Shown here: positions 32,463 through 43,319 of the stretch, in pieces
Numbering within the stretch: the stretch's first letter is position 1
Layout of the letters: the number at the start of each line of letters is the position of its first letter
Assembly: GCA_031771865.1 (NCBI GenBank)
Contig: JASISA010000027.1
Location: 806,001 to 870,000, forward strand
From: Nothophaeocryptopus gaeumannii
Lineage: Eukaryota; Ascomycota; Dothideomycetes; Mycosphaerellales; Mycosphaerellaceae
Direction: 5' to 3'
Length of the DNA: 64,000 bases
Position numbers and translations under genes: made by a program
Notes under the pieces: generated by a model
The model's database searches: none
The model's input: the letters and a program-made list of their open reading frames with translations, nothing else
What the model was told of the DNA's origin: nothing

Positions 32463-33424
32463 TCACATCAAGCTCCGTCCCCCATCAACAGGCATATCAA
32501 TACCCGTTACGAAACTCGCCTCATCACTCACCAAGAAGCAAGCCGCATTACCAATATCATCTGGCGTACCCAACCTCCCCAGAGGAATCCCCTTGACAAC
32601 TACGGCTCGTCCTTCGGGTGTATCAGTCCCTCCTGAAGCACACTCGGTCAGCAAGCCCACCCAATCTTCCAACTTCAATTCCTTCACTCACCAAGTACAC
32701 TCCTCATCATCCCCGTCTCCGCCGCAACCGGACAAATCGCATTACACCTTATCCCGTCTTTCGCAAACTCCGCCGCCAGTCCCTTCGTCACAGCCGTCAC
32801 AGCCGTCACAGCTCCCTTGAACCCAGCGTACCAGACCAAATTCGGTCTTGGGCGAGGAGCGGAGATGGAGGAAATGTTGACGAAGACGCCCTTGATACCG
32901 TTGGCGACAAAGTAAGGATGAATAATCTTAGACGAATTGTAGAGTGGCGAGACGTTGATGTCCATTATGCGGTCATACTCAGATCTCGCAACGTGCGGCG
33001 AGGGCTTGTTTGCAACCCAAGTTAGTCAACACCCTCCCACACACTCCCACATCCTCTCACTCTCGGTCTTACTTACCTTCGCATCATGCACAACCCCAGC
33101 ATTATTAACCACAATATCCAATCTTCCCCATCTTCCGACAGTCGCTTTTACTGCTTCGACCCAATGTTCCTCCCTCGTCACACTCCCCGTAAACAAATGC
33201 ACTTTATCCAGAGGCAAAATCTCCGCGACCTTCTTGCCGTTTTCAAAATCGATATCGAAAATCAACACTTTAGCACCCTCATGGATAAACTTCCTCACGA
33301 TACCCTCGCCCAGACCCATAGAACCACCGGGGACGATGGCGATTTTGTTTTCGAGCTTGCCCGGGTGAAGGGAAAGGGGTTGGGATTGAGAAGAAACTTG
33401 GGCGGATGCGGCTTCGGAGGACAT
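32463..33424 (-). CDS. Short-chain dehydrogenase/reductase (SDR)
   Basis: Exons 33424-33077, 33004-32692 and 32632-32463 give 276 aa. The classical SDR features appear in order: nucleotide-binding GGSMGLGEG (33-41, with PGG instead of TGG), NNAG near residue 108, a catalytic Ser in VNISSISAPRP, the YxxxK pair in WYAGFKGAV, the loop IRCNAICPVAAETGMM, and the C-terminal IGNAACFLVSDEASFVTGID with the closing VDGG. The substrate cannot be told from sequence; the family includes ketoacyl reductases, alcohol dehydrogenases and secondary-metabolism enzymes. The start at 33424 (MSSEAASAQ) is chosen because the upstream extension of the frame is Ser/Thr/Pro-rich. All intron phases fit. Confidence 0.88.
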
Positions 33425-34360
33425 GGTGTTGGTTGGAAAGAGGGATTGGGAAATGGTGCTGGTGGTGGAGTTGATGGCAGTGTTAGAAGGAGCGGGACGG
33501 TGTTCGAGGGAGGACGTGCGTGGTGGCGGGATTGAAGTCATACGAGACACTGGATGATCTTTTGTCGGCAAAAGATGCTTAAGAGAAGAGGTGAAGTCGA
33601 AGAAAGATGCTCAGAAACTCAAGAAAGCAAGCACTTACCCAGCAGGTCAATAGCCCTTCCTGTCAGTCGGTCAGTCTCTGCAGGCTCGCATGAGGTCGGT
33701 TGATCGCAGAGAGCTTACCTCGACCCCGCCGCGGAAGGAGGTGAAGTCGGATCCCAATGTCCCTCGTCCTCCAACCCCACCTCTCTCCATATCTCCGTCA
33801 TTCCCGAATGCTGTGCAATGCGAACATCAGCTCGCACAAGAAGTGCATGTACATGTATGCAATGTCAGTGATGTGCACGAGACACTTTCTTTGATACAAA
33901 GGGTGACGGATCACAGCGTTAGACAGGTGAACTCCAATTCAAGTCTGCACTTTCTTGGCCTTGAACGGCGTCCTCCGAGTCGATTCTTCGCCATCAGGTA
34001 GTTGACCATGTCTCCTTCTTCCAACGCATTTCATGTAGCATCTCGCGACCCTCGTCCTCCTCCTTCTACTTCGCCTTCTGTACAAAGCCAGACAGGCTCG
34101 CGGTCCCAAAAGCACCATATACACACTTCCCATCCTCCTCTGTGTTCTTCGCGAACTCTCCATCCATCTTCATTCATAATTACTCCGGAACGCCTGCGCA
34201 AATGTATAACATCAAATGAAAAAGCATTAACAATGCAATCTTAGAGGTAGTAATAGGTGCCGGTCTTCTCCGTGGGTATATGTAGAATTGCAGAGTTGAG
34301 GAAAATGGCCCGCTCCAGGTCCCCGGCGAGCGAGCTTGTTGGTTCGCGTGCTAATCATCT
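33425..34360. other. Intergenic, no gene supported
   Basis: About 940 bases holding the SDR promoter and the Rho3 3' end. Open frames at 33690-34001 (plus) and 33939-34163 (minus) show no recognisable protein character. Confidence 0.4.
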
Positions 34361-35181
34361 TTACATGACGTTGCAGCTCTTGCTCGACTTATCGCCCTTG
34401 ACGTTCTTGACTTGTAATGCCACACGCGCAGCTTCGGTGAAAGCTTCGTTGACGCCGCGGTTCTTCATGGCGGAGCATTCTGCAGAAAACATGTTAGCTT
34501 TCCACCCTCACCCTGGTAGCTGATCTCAAAAATGTAGAATATACTCACCAAGATACCTCAACGCCTTGATCTTCTCCGCAACCGCCAGACCCTGCTTATA
34601 ATCAATCATAGGCCTCTTAGGCTCATGACCACCCTCCCCGTCATCTTCATCCTTCTGCTCTCTCAGATCGCACTTGAGCGCGACCAGCACCAATCTCACG
34701 CCGGGGCAGTTCTCCGCAATCTCTCCAACCCATTTACTTTCCACGTTCTCAAGCGAATCGGGACTGTCGACGCTGAAGCAGAGCATGATCGCGTGCGTGT
34801 CATCGTAGCTGAGGGAGCGCAATCGGTCGAATTCTTCTTGGCCGGCTGTGTCCCAGAGTGAGAGCTCGACGTGGACGTTGTCGATGAAGATGTCGTGGAC
34901 GTAGTTTTCGAAGACGGTGGGTTCGCTGCGCACATCCAACGTTAGGGCAAGGCCTAGACGTGGATGGCCTGAGACTTACTATACTGTTGGGAAGTATCCT
35001 CTTGTGAAGACGTTGAGTAGTGATGTCTTTCCGCATGCACCGTCGCCTCTGCAACAGCGCATTAGTAGCTCTCCTATGCAAATGTATATGTCGGCGCAAT
35101 GGTAGGCGCATCTCAGCTGAGGACCACATACAGCAGCACCAGCTTACGCTGGACAGTCTTCGTTCCTCCACACAGCGGCAT
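34361..35181 (-). CDS. RHO3: Rho3-type small GTPase
   Basis: Exons 35181-35132, 35048-34980, 34925-34549 and 34479-34361 give 204 aa. The protein starts MPLCGGTKTVQRKLVLL, with P-loop GDGACGKTS (18-26), effector region YEPTVFENYVHDIFIDN, switch II WDTAGQEEFDRLRSLSYDD and guanine-binding ALKCDLRE. It ends with a CAAX box CNVM, which predicts farnesylation. The VFENYVHDIFIDNVH and SLENVESKWVGEIAENCPGV stretches fit fungal Rho3 rather than Rho1, Rho2 or Rho4. Rho3 controls exocytosis and actin polarity at growing tips. The insert DEDDGEGGHEPKR after DLRE is the usual Rho3 acidic insert. All intron phases agree. Confidence 0.93.
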
Positions 35182-36502
35182 GATGGGTATCTTGTGTTCT
35201 TAATCCAGCGACGCGCCCAACACTTTTCTCCCGTAATTTTTCCTATAATGTCGCGTCTGCGGTCGTCGCTTCTCGAAGTGCGTGGCGCGAGGATGGTCGA
35301 ATGCCTTCGGAGCAGGCGAGTGGGCAGGCCTCGGCGGGAGTAGGTATTGATGGCGGTGGTGGTGAAATAGAAGAGTAGTCCAGGTTATAGAGCACGGTAG
35401 AGCGATGAGGTAATCCTCTAACTCCGGTAATGGGAATGAGAACTTGGTTGCTGGCGAGTGGGCAATCTCAATTTACCTTCGTTGGCGCTGGCCGTCCGCC
35501 CGTTGCTCGCCGAGCTGGTAGCTGGAACCAACGAACACGTTACACAAGGATAGCCTGCAAGCGAGCGCAAGCGCAAGTCTCTTGGTAGCGCCACTGATGT
35601 GTGAAGACTGACAGTTGACAGTTCGCCGTCAGATCGTGTTCTTGATGGTGTGGTCGTACAGGTGGACTCGGCACAAAAAAAAGACGAATGTATGAGAGAG
35701 TCAGCACAGCACAACAACAACATAAGACATTCGCGCGTCTTCACAGCCTTTCTCGCTTCTGCCTTCTCTCCTCACACAGCCGGCTGCGGAACTGCCGCGG
35801 GTCGGTCGATGGCGTTTACTTTCCCAATTCTGAACTTAGATGCCGCCAAGCCAAGCCAAGGTTGGAAGGTGGGATTCGGCTCCAGCCTTGCCAGCCTGAG
35901 GATTAAATGCTCCGCCCAATCGCAAGGCGGAGTGCTCAGCTACTTCAGACTTCGTAGCATTTACGCTTCGGAGAACGGTAAAGCTGTGAAAGGTCTGGAT
36001 TGATTTGCCGATACGAGAAGAAGCGATTCTCCGAGTATGGCCCCATGATTGACTGATTGGAAGCGACCTGGTGTCATCTGGGTGGCATTGGAATCACAGT
36101 CTCACTGCGCGACTTCGGCTTCACACATGTTCATATAAGCAAGGGTTCACTTCAAGCTTAAATTCTGAAACTGCCTGCTACAAGTCACCAAAGACCCTTC
36201 ACATGTCATGGTCACGCAAATGCCGTTCGTTGATCGTATAGGAATTGTAACTGTACATGCACAGTTGTACCTAGTGTACGCTTTGCACATGCTTGAGCCT
36301 TGACGGACAACGCGTCTGCTTCCTCAACGCCTGCCATGACTGCCGAACCGTTCAGCGTTGGGATGCCGAGTCAGTGGTAAAGGCTTGTTCGTGATCGCTA
36401 GAAGCATGATGCTGCTTGCACCTGAATGAATTCCGTGAACGCCCTCTCCAGTAATAGACATTTTGTGGAGATGCTAACCTATTCATCAGTTGATCATCAG
36501 CC
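35182..36502. other. Intergenic, no gene supported
   Basis: About 1.3 kb: the Rho3 promoter side and the Cwc25 3' end. The frame at 35650-36003 has no domain or splice context. Confidence 0.4.
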
Positions 36503-37783
36503 TCACTGATCCTCGCTCCGCCCACTGCGACCCTGCAATCTTCTGCCCGAATCCACTCCTTCAGCATCCCGCCTGACCCCGCTTATGAACCTGCCCTGGT
36601 CTGAACGCTTGCGGTCCTCTTCCTCGCGCTTCTTGGCTTCATGCGCTTCCAGTTCCGTCAGGCGAGTCTTCCGCTCAGACTCCAGATCGGTGGCGTTCGA
36701 TTGCATGGCCGCAAGCTTACGAGCACGCTCGGCTTCCTCTTCAGCAGCGTCCTTTCCGTTCTCCTCGGGTGGTGAGTGGTAAGGCTTGTTATTGCGTGGC
36801 CGCGAGTACGATGGCGAAGGTCTTCGCCTTTCGTCGCGTCGGGGACGCTCCTCACGCTCTGGTCGGAAGGGTGATCGAGAACCGGAGCGAGAGTCTGAAG
36901 ACCCAGATCGCCTGGGGCTTGGATACGACTTGCGGCGATCTCTGCGATCGTCGTTTTCTTTGCGTCGAGGAGGCGATCGTGAGCGAGAGGCGCTGTAACC
37001 TCGTCTTGAGGATCGTCTGTCATCTCTTCGCTTGTCGTCTCGCCTGCGTGAGTGTGGTGAGCTCGACCTCGCCTCGTGGCGTGAGCGAGATCTGTGTCGA
37101 TGCCTGTCCGATCTATGCCTCCGCGAACGCCGCTCATCATCTGTGTAGTCATCACTGTGTCTTCTTCGCTTCCTGCGGGGGCCATCATCGTCCTCATCTC
37201 GATGCCTGTGGCGATGGCTCCTGTGTCTGTGTCGCCTTTCCTTGTCCTTATCACCATCTTCAACTTCCTTCCCAGCAGCCTGCATTAGCCTTCGCCGGGT
37301 CTCCGGGTTATTCATCATCGCCTCATACGCAGCCTGTTCCTGCTTCTTTATCGCCAGCATCGGATCGCTGGCAACCTTCGACGCAATATCCCTCGCAGAA
37401 TTCGCATTCGAATTCAAAGCCATCAATCCCTCCTGTGGCGCATCCTTCTTCAACGCATCTCCCGCATTGCTTTTCACGAGCCCGTCCAGCCTGCGCTTTC
37501 CCAGCAGGTATCCCTCCATCTCTTCTGTGACTCCACCTGCTCCTGGACCGCCTGTACCAGGACCGTTGTACATCCAATCCACGCGGTCTACCCTCACCTT
37601 GCCGCGAGCGGCTTCTTGTAGACGCTCGAGCTCGAGAACCTTGCGCTCATCTTCTCGCTCTTTGAGGAGTTGTTCGGTTTTCTTGCGTTCTTCGAGGGCC
37701 TTGAGCTCTTCGTTGTACACCCGCTTCTGATTGCTCATCAAGGCTGGGTGCCATGACTTCTTCAAGTTGAGATCGCCACCCAT
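36503..37783 (-). CDS. CWC25: Pre-mRNA splicing factor Cwc25
   Basis: Single exon, 426 aa from the ATG at 37783 (MGGDLNLKKSWHPALMSNQK). This N terminus, followed by a Glu/Lys helix and VDWMYNGPG, is the CIR-N/Cwc25 signature. The middle and C-terminal parts are Arg/Ser/Asp-rich (RS and RDD repeats), then a Glu/Ala/Lys helix ending RFISGVRRDAEG. Cwc25 joins the activated spliceosome after Prp2 action and promotes the first transesterification. The reading frame runs upstream to 37987, but without ATG support and with unlikely composition. The plus-strand frames over this gene are shadows of the RS repeats. Confidence 0.93.
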   Translation of the reverse strand: MGGDLNLKKSWHPALMSNQKRVYNEELKALEERKKTEQLLKEREDERKVLELERLQEAARGKVRVDRVDWMYNGPGTGGPGAGGVTEEMEGYLLGKRRLDGLVKSNAGDALKKDAPQEGLMALNSNANSARDIASKVASDPMLAIKKQEQAAYEAMMNNPETRRRLMQAAGKEVEDGDKDKERRHRHRSHRHRHRDEDDDGPRRKRRRHSDDYTDDERRSRRHRSDRHRHRSRSRHEARSSSPHSRRRDDKRRDDRRSSRRGYSASRSRSPPRRKENDDRRDRRKSYPSPRRSGSSDSRSGSRSPFRPEREERPRRDERRRPSPSYSRPRNNKPYHSPPEENGKDAAEEEAERARKLAAMQSNATDLESERKTRLTELEAHEAKKREEEDRKRSDQGRFISGVRRDAEGVDSGRRLQGRSGRSEDQ

Positions 37784-38094
37784 CTTGGCGGCGGTCGTGA
37801 GGTACGTGTGTTGGTATAGGCTGGGTGGTGACTGAAGGTGAGGAACGAAATTGTGGCAAGGGCTTCCGCTGTCACGTTCGGAACGCTGGGCCGATCGGCG
37901 CTCTCGGGCCGCTCCGTGCCAAAATCGCGGGGCGGAACTCCAGGCGTCAGAGCTTCCATTCGATGTTGGACATCGACAAACACTCAAACACTTGATGCGG
38001 AATGTTCACTCTCATCACGACGTGACCAAATTAAATCATTCTGATTAACGAGAACACCTTCATCGTATCAGAAACCTCGACAACGCCGCCCACC
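37784..38094. promoter_or_regulatory. Divergent promoter of CWC25 and CSN2
   Basis: Only 311 bases lie between the two start codons, so the two housekeeping genes probably share a bidirectional promoter. No named element was recognised. Confidence 0.5.
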
Positions 38095-39837
38095 ATGTCG
38101 GACGACGATGATTTCATGCAAGACTCCGACGAGGAAAAGTACGTGCAAGCCATATCACATGTAAGACACCATACTAACTAAAGTAGCTACGACTTCGAGT
38201 ATGAGGACGACGATGACGCGCAAGAGTATGGCGATGTCGATGTCGAGAACAAGTACTACAATGCGAAGCAGATGAAGAGCGACAACCCAGAGGAGGCAAT
38301 CGGCGAGTTCCTCGGAGTGCCTGCACTGGAGCAAGAGAAGGGCGATTGGGGATTCAAGGGGTTGAAGCAGGCTATCAAGCTCGAGTTCAAGCTTGGGAGG
38401 TACAACGATGTGGGTGCAAATGCTGAGATGAGGTGGCATCTCCGATCGCAGGAGGGAGACATGGCTGACCTGCATCCCAGGCCGTGAAACACTACACCGA
38501 GCTCTTGACGTACGTCAAGTCCGCCGTCACCCGCAACTACTCTGAGAAGTCCATCAACAATATGCTAGACTTTATCGAGAAGAACGCCGAAGATGAGGCC
38601 GCCAATCAGTGCATGGAGCAATTCTACTCCAAGACACTTGAATCGTTCCAGGCAACCAACAACGAGCGGTTATGGCTCTCCACCAACACGAAACTCGCGC
38701 GGCTATGGCTGGCTCAAAAGGACTACGAGAGACTCACCGGTAAAGTGCGAGAGCTCCACAAAGCATGCCAGCGTGAGGACGGCACGGACGACCCCAGCAA
38801 AGGCACATATTCTATGGAGGCGTACGCACTTGAAATTCAGATGTATGCGGAGACGAGGAACAACAAGCGGCTCAAGGTATGACAGACTATGTCTGGCACA
38901 CGAAACGTGGGCATCGGGCCTGACTTGTATTGACTTGCATTGTAGGGCCTCTACCAACGCGCGCTTAGGGTGCGCTCCGCAGTACCACATCCAAAGATCA
39001 TGGGAATCATTCGAGAGTGTGGAGGAAAGATGCACATGAGCGAAGGTACGCAAGCAAGGGATGCGATGCAGACGTTCGCGAATGCTGATGTGTGGCACCA
39101 CAGAGAACTGGAAGAGCGCCCAGAGCGATTTCTTCGAGTCCTTCCGCAATTACGATGAGGCCGGTTCGCTACAGCGGATACAGGTCCTCAAGTATCTGGT
39201 CCTGACGACGATGTTGATGGGGTCAGACATCAACCCATTCGACTCACAAGAGACCAAGCCATACAAGAACGATCCCCGCATCGCCGCTATGACGGAACTG
39301 GTAGATGCATATCAGCGTGATGACATTCATCAATATGAGACCGTTCTCCAGAAGAACAAGGACCTCCTTGCAGATCCCTTCATCGCAGAGAACATCGACG
39401 AGGTCACTCGCAACATGCGTACCAAGGCAGTGGTCAAGCTCGTCGCACCATACACTCGCTTCCGTCTCGACTTCATTGCAAAGCGGCTAAAGATCTCCAT
39501 TCCCGAGGTCCAGGATATTGTGGGCTTCCTCATCATGGACAAGAAGCTTCACGGTAAAATCAACCAAGAAGCCGGGACCGTCGAGATCGAATCACGCGTG
39601 GACCTTGATCGCATGCACGCGGTGGCGGACTGGACCGCGGCTATTCGTTCACTGGCCAGTTTCGTCTTGAACGAGGGAGATGGTTTTAAGTCGGATGATG
39701 CTGGGATTGGGGCTTCGGTGGGTGGACCGATGAGTGCTGGCCCGACGGGTGCCGATTTCTTCGACTCCATGCCTTCGGGCGCGGCGCGCTCGTCGCAAGG
39801 TGGGAAGAGGAAACCGGGACGAGCATTGGGAAAATGA
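38095..39837 (+). CDS. CSN2: COP9 signalosome subunit 2
   Basis: Exons 38095-38138, 38187-38409, 38481-38876, 38946-39045 and 39104-39837; 498 aa. The acidic N terminus MSDDDDFMQDSDEEN is followed by conserved blocks: VDVENKYYNAKQMK, KGDWGFKGLKQAIKLEFKLG, LLTYVKSAVTRNYSEKSINN, KIMGIIRECGGKMHM, NPFDSQETKPYKNDPRI, then a PCI domain (PYTRFRLDFIAKRLKISIPE) and winged helix. These match CSN2 closely. The subunit forms part of the COP9 complex that removes Nedd8 from cullins, in nucleus and cytosol. The C-terminal 70 residues (Gly/Ser/Pro-rich, ending KRKPGRALGK) are a fungal extension. At the second intron end two AG acceptors three bases apart (AAAG TAG) both keep frame. Confidence 0.96.
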
Positions 39838-42800
39838 ACGATTGAACAAGCGCAATGCGTAACGGCAAGAGTTTTCGAGAGAACGGAGAGGAAGTGTGAG
39901 TGTCGAATGATCTGTCGTGTTGTATCGGCGAGCTGGATCAGCCACGGACGCACACGAGGATCGAACTTTCGGGTCTCTGGGATGGGAGCACAGAGCGAAT
40001 CGCTCTACGGACTATAACGGCATCAAGCACAGAAGAAAGGACAGAGTGGGTCGATCGAGGGAAGACATTTGGAAAAGATGCCTGTGAACGCCTCTCCCGA
40101 CTCCCAGCGCTGGGGTCCGAAAGGCTGGCAGGCTGGAGAGAGATAGCGCAGAGCGTACGCCTTTTCTTCCCAAAATGTCGCGGCTGCTTGGTGAAGCGCT
40201 GGGGTCCCACAGCACAGCACAGTAGTAACAGCCTACAATAATACAGAGAACAGATGAACAGAGCGGAGACTTCCCTCGTACGCAGTGGACTTCGTAGTAC
40301 AAGTGGCTTTGAATTCCCTCTATCGACCCAGTGTGACGGTGAATGTGTGAACCCCTTGTTCGACGCAAGGTGTACAGTACTGTGGCTCGATATCCGGACT
40401 TCTTCGGCTTATTTAGCGCGAGAAGGCGAGTGCTTGGTGTTGTCACACGGCGTGGGGCTAGAGATCGGGGAGGGCTACGCGGGCTGTGTGGGCTGTGCGG
40501 GAGCGAGCAGGTTGCAGCTGGAAGGGGTTGGGAGAAAGAGGGAACGGATACTTGCGTTAGTTTGAAGGAGAGGACAAGAGTGTCTATAAACCGGAAAGAA
40601 GAGCCGTGAAATGGATTTAGTAAGTGTGGCGGTATGAGGCTTTTTTTCTTAAGAATCATTGAGCTTTATGAAGCGAGTACGTCTATTTTGTTAATGACGA
40701 CTTACAATATATTGAGCTACCGCGGAAACACTTCCAAGTGGATACATCTCAAATCACGAACTACTGGCTGCATAATGGCATCCCAGCCGGTGCCTGCAGA
40801 TTCTAGCTCGCTTGTGTTGCACATCATGTACATGGGTGCTAGGGGAATCAGCCATACGCTTGGGACCCGTCAATTTGGTCGGTCGGGAAGAACATATAGT
40901 ACTGTAGGTAGGTGTACACTTATCACACGCGCACAATTTCTCTCCCACCGTGGACGATTTTGATGGTGATGGATGAATGGTGTATGTGACATGTCAGTTC
41001 CGGCAGCGGTAGGGCTCCCTAACGCTCCGCCCACACGTGCAGTGTCTACAGGGAACTTGAGAGATCCAGAGAATAGGTCGCATCCAGTTCGGATGCGAGT
41101 CCCTACACCCTGTCGATGCTGGCTTGCTATCTACTTGTCGCATCTCACGAATGACGCTGGCTTTCGGCTTCTGTGGTGCGTGGTGCTGTGTCTGTAGTGC
41201 ATGCTTTGATTGATTTGACGGGAGGAGTGAATGCCGAATTCTCCCTGGCATTGCACCTTGAGCAGAATTGGCGATTGTGCTTGCCGCGCATGTGTCTCGC
41301 TGTTCTCGATATTAGCATCTCGGAGGCGTTCTTGCTTGCACCACCAAGTGGCACTCAATGAATTCGTTGCTTGGAGACTCCACCTGACGTCTGCTACTCA
41401 CGGAGTTGACGTTTGGGGCAAGTTGGACTGCCTTCACATGTCGTTGCGCGCTTTGACAGAAGTTTCGGCGTATGTACTCCCGAGTCCTCGGCGCCTTCGA
41501 TAACGGCGTGGGCACAGTGTCCCCTCGTGTCGCGTGAGGCGCAAGACAGTTCGTTCCTTGTGCAGAGGTGGCTGCTGTCTCGTTGAAGAAGCTCCAGTCG
41601 TTACCCCGATGGGCATCTGCACGCCTGGTGTGCAGGGAGCGAAGGATGCACGCAGCACCCGGGTTCTCTGATACATTGGCCTGGTGCCAGGGCTAGTCTG
41701 GTCCGCGCTTTCTTCAATGCTGCCTCTCGCGGCCTGTCTAGCGCTTGCTTACGTTGTCCGGGCCTGCGTCAGGCGGCGCGAGATGTATGGCTTGGTGTCG
41801 AATGTACATTTATCCATAGGCTTGGTGCAGACGCTCTGTCTACGAGAAAGGCAGAGTGGAGCTCTACTTGGTCGACGCTGAGGGCTAAGATGCTGCTTGC
41901 CGCTCCCTTGGCTGCCCTGTCTTTGGTCGCCGGGGCATGATTGATGGTCATCGGCGTCAGTTGTCGGCCAGTGCAGTTACCGCCCTCGGGCTCCCTGGGC
42001 TCATCAAGGATCAGTGCGTGATCTGATCGTGCCGAGTAGTGTTCCTCATATCACAGTCGGCTACGGAGTCGTCGCCATCGTGGGATCACGGTGATTGGGG
42101 ACCTGGGTCTATTGGAGAGGCGAAGACTGCACGGGACCCTGGCCGGGAGACGGCTCTCGCATTTGGTATCTGGCATGTCGACAGCACCTGTGTCCGGTGG
42201 CGTCGACTCGCGAGCAGGTCATCTGTGCGGAGCCTGCGGGTGGATCTGGGATCTGGCGCTTCGTCGCAGATCTGCTGGAAGGTATATCTGGCTGGAAGCT
42301 GCTGCACCGTCCTGCCGTTCGCCTGCTGCTTGCTGCGAGTGCTCGTTGTGGTTCAGTGGTTCTTTAGCTGCAGCATCCACCACAATCCTTGGTCCCCCAG
42401 TCGATTCGAACGCTACTCCACAGACAGGCAAGGCACGAAGAGAGCTGCATCGCACACTGCGTCCGCTGCAGGCTCTTGTTTCGTGCTCTCATCAGCACCA
42501 GAAGCGCAGTGCAGTCCGTCCGGGCATCCGAGCGAGGCTGTCTCTGTTGTGGCTGTTTGTCTGGCTATCGTCGCCCATTCTGCAGTCCTCTGCCGTCCTC
42601 TCTCTCTGACTCTCCGGCTTGACTCTCTTTCCAGCACGCCGGGCTGCTGGCATCTGGCATCTGGCATCTGGCATCTACTTGGGGCGCGGTTCCTGTGGTC
42701 TTCTGCCCGATCTGCTGATCGAAGCAGCTCGTTCGCTCCTTCTGTTACCAATACCTACAGCAGCCCGCACGCCATCGCCCGCCAGCCCAGACGAAGTGGA

Positions 42801-43319
42801 CTGCTAGAACTATTCTGATCGTTCGCAGCCGCGCTGTCCGGCCTTGATCACCCATCCCCTCCGGCGTGTGTATACGGGATTGCATATTGCATGCGAGTAT
42901 ATGCGTGCGCCATCCGCACGCATATTCTAAGATTCGGCGTGAGGAGGCCACATCGACTCCACGTCTGGGTCCCAGCAAAGGCACGAGTGCATAACGAGCC
43001 TGCTCCCTCATTCCAGTGCTACAGAACTTGACAGCGCAGCAGCGTGCCCACTCCCAGCAATCCGTCGGCGCGCTCTCATCACATCCGCATACACCTAGGA
43101 GACGAACACCAGCGGGTCTGTGAGCAGCTACGATACAATACGATACGTCGACACGTCTCGCTCGGAATCCCATTTGCCAGGACAGAGGGCAGAGCTAGGA
43201 AGCGGGGTTTTTGGCGGGCAGAGACGAAAGCTAGAGTAGCTTGCCTCGCGTTAGGTTGCTGGCGACGAGCCGTGTCCGCGCCGCTGCCACCGTGGCCCGC
43301 GTGTGTTCACACCTGAGAA
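39838..43319. other. 3.5-kb stretch without a recognisable gene
   Basis: Many open frames of 60-260 codons exist on both strands, but they overlap each other, have odd composition (Cys/Trp/Ser/Arg-rich) and no domain or consistent splice structure. The right part is expected to hold the promoter and leader of the otubain gene. A (CATCTGG)n repeat lies at about 42650-42676. A non-coding RNA cannot be excluded. Confidence 0.4.
42650..42676. repeat. Heptamer tandem repeat (CATCTGG)n
   Basis: Nearly four perfect copies of a 7-base unit in the non-coding stretch upstream of the otubain gene. Related single words (ATCTGGC) occur nearby, around 42170 and 42245. Confidence 0.8.

Noticed and set aside
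39940..40025. tRNA-like sequence on the minus strand (GTTCGATCC and TAGAGCGA words)
   Set aside because: The T-stem does not pair properly and the anticodon loop would be 11 bases, so no functional tRNA can be folded.
40012..40659. 215-codon minus-strand frame
   Set aside because: No domain, Ser/Pro/Arg-biased, and no splice or start context; treated as chance.
42039..42818. 259-codon plus-strand frame
   Set aside because: Composition is unlike protein (repeated Cys, Trp and Ser without pattern), it overlaps equal-sized frames on both strands, and contains the heptamer repeat.
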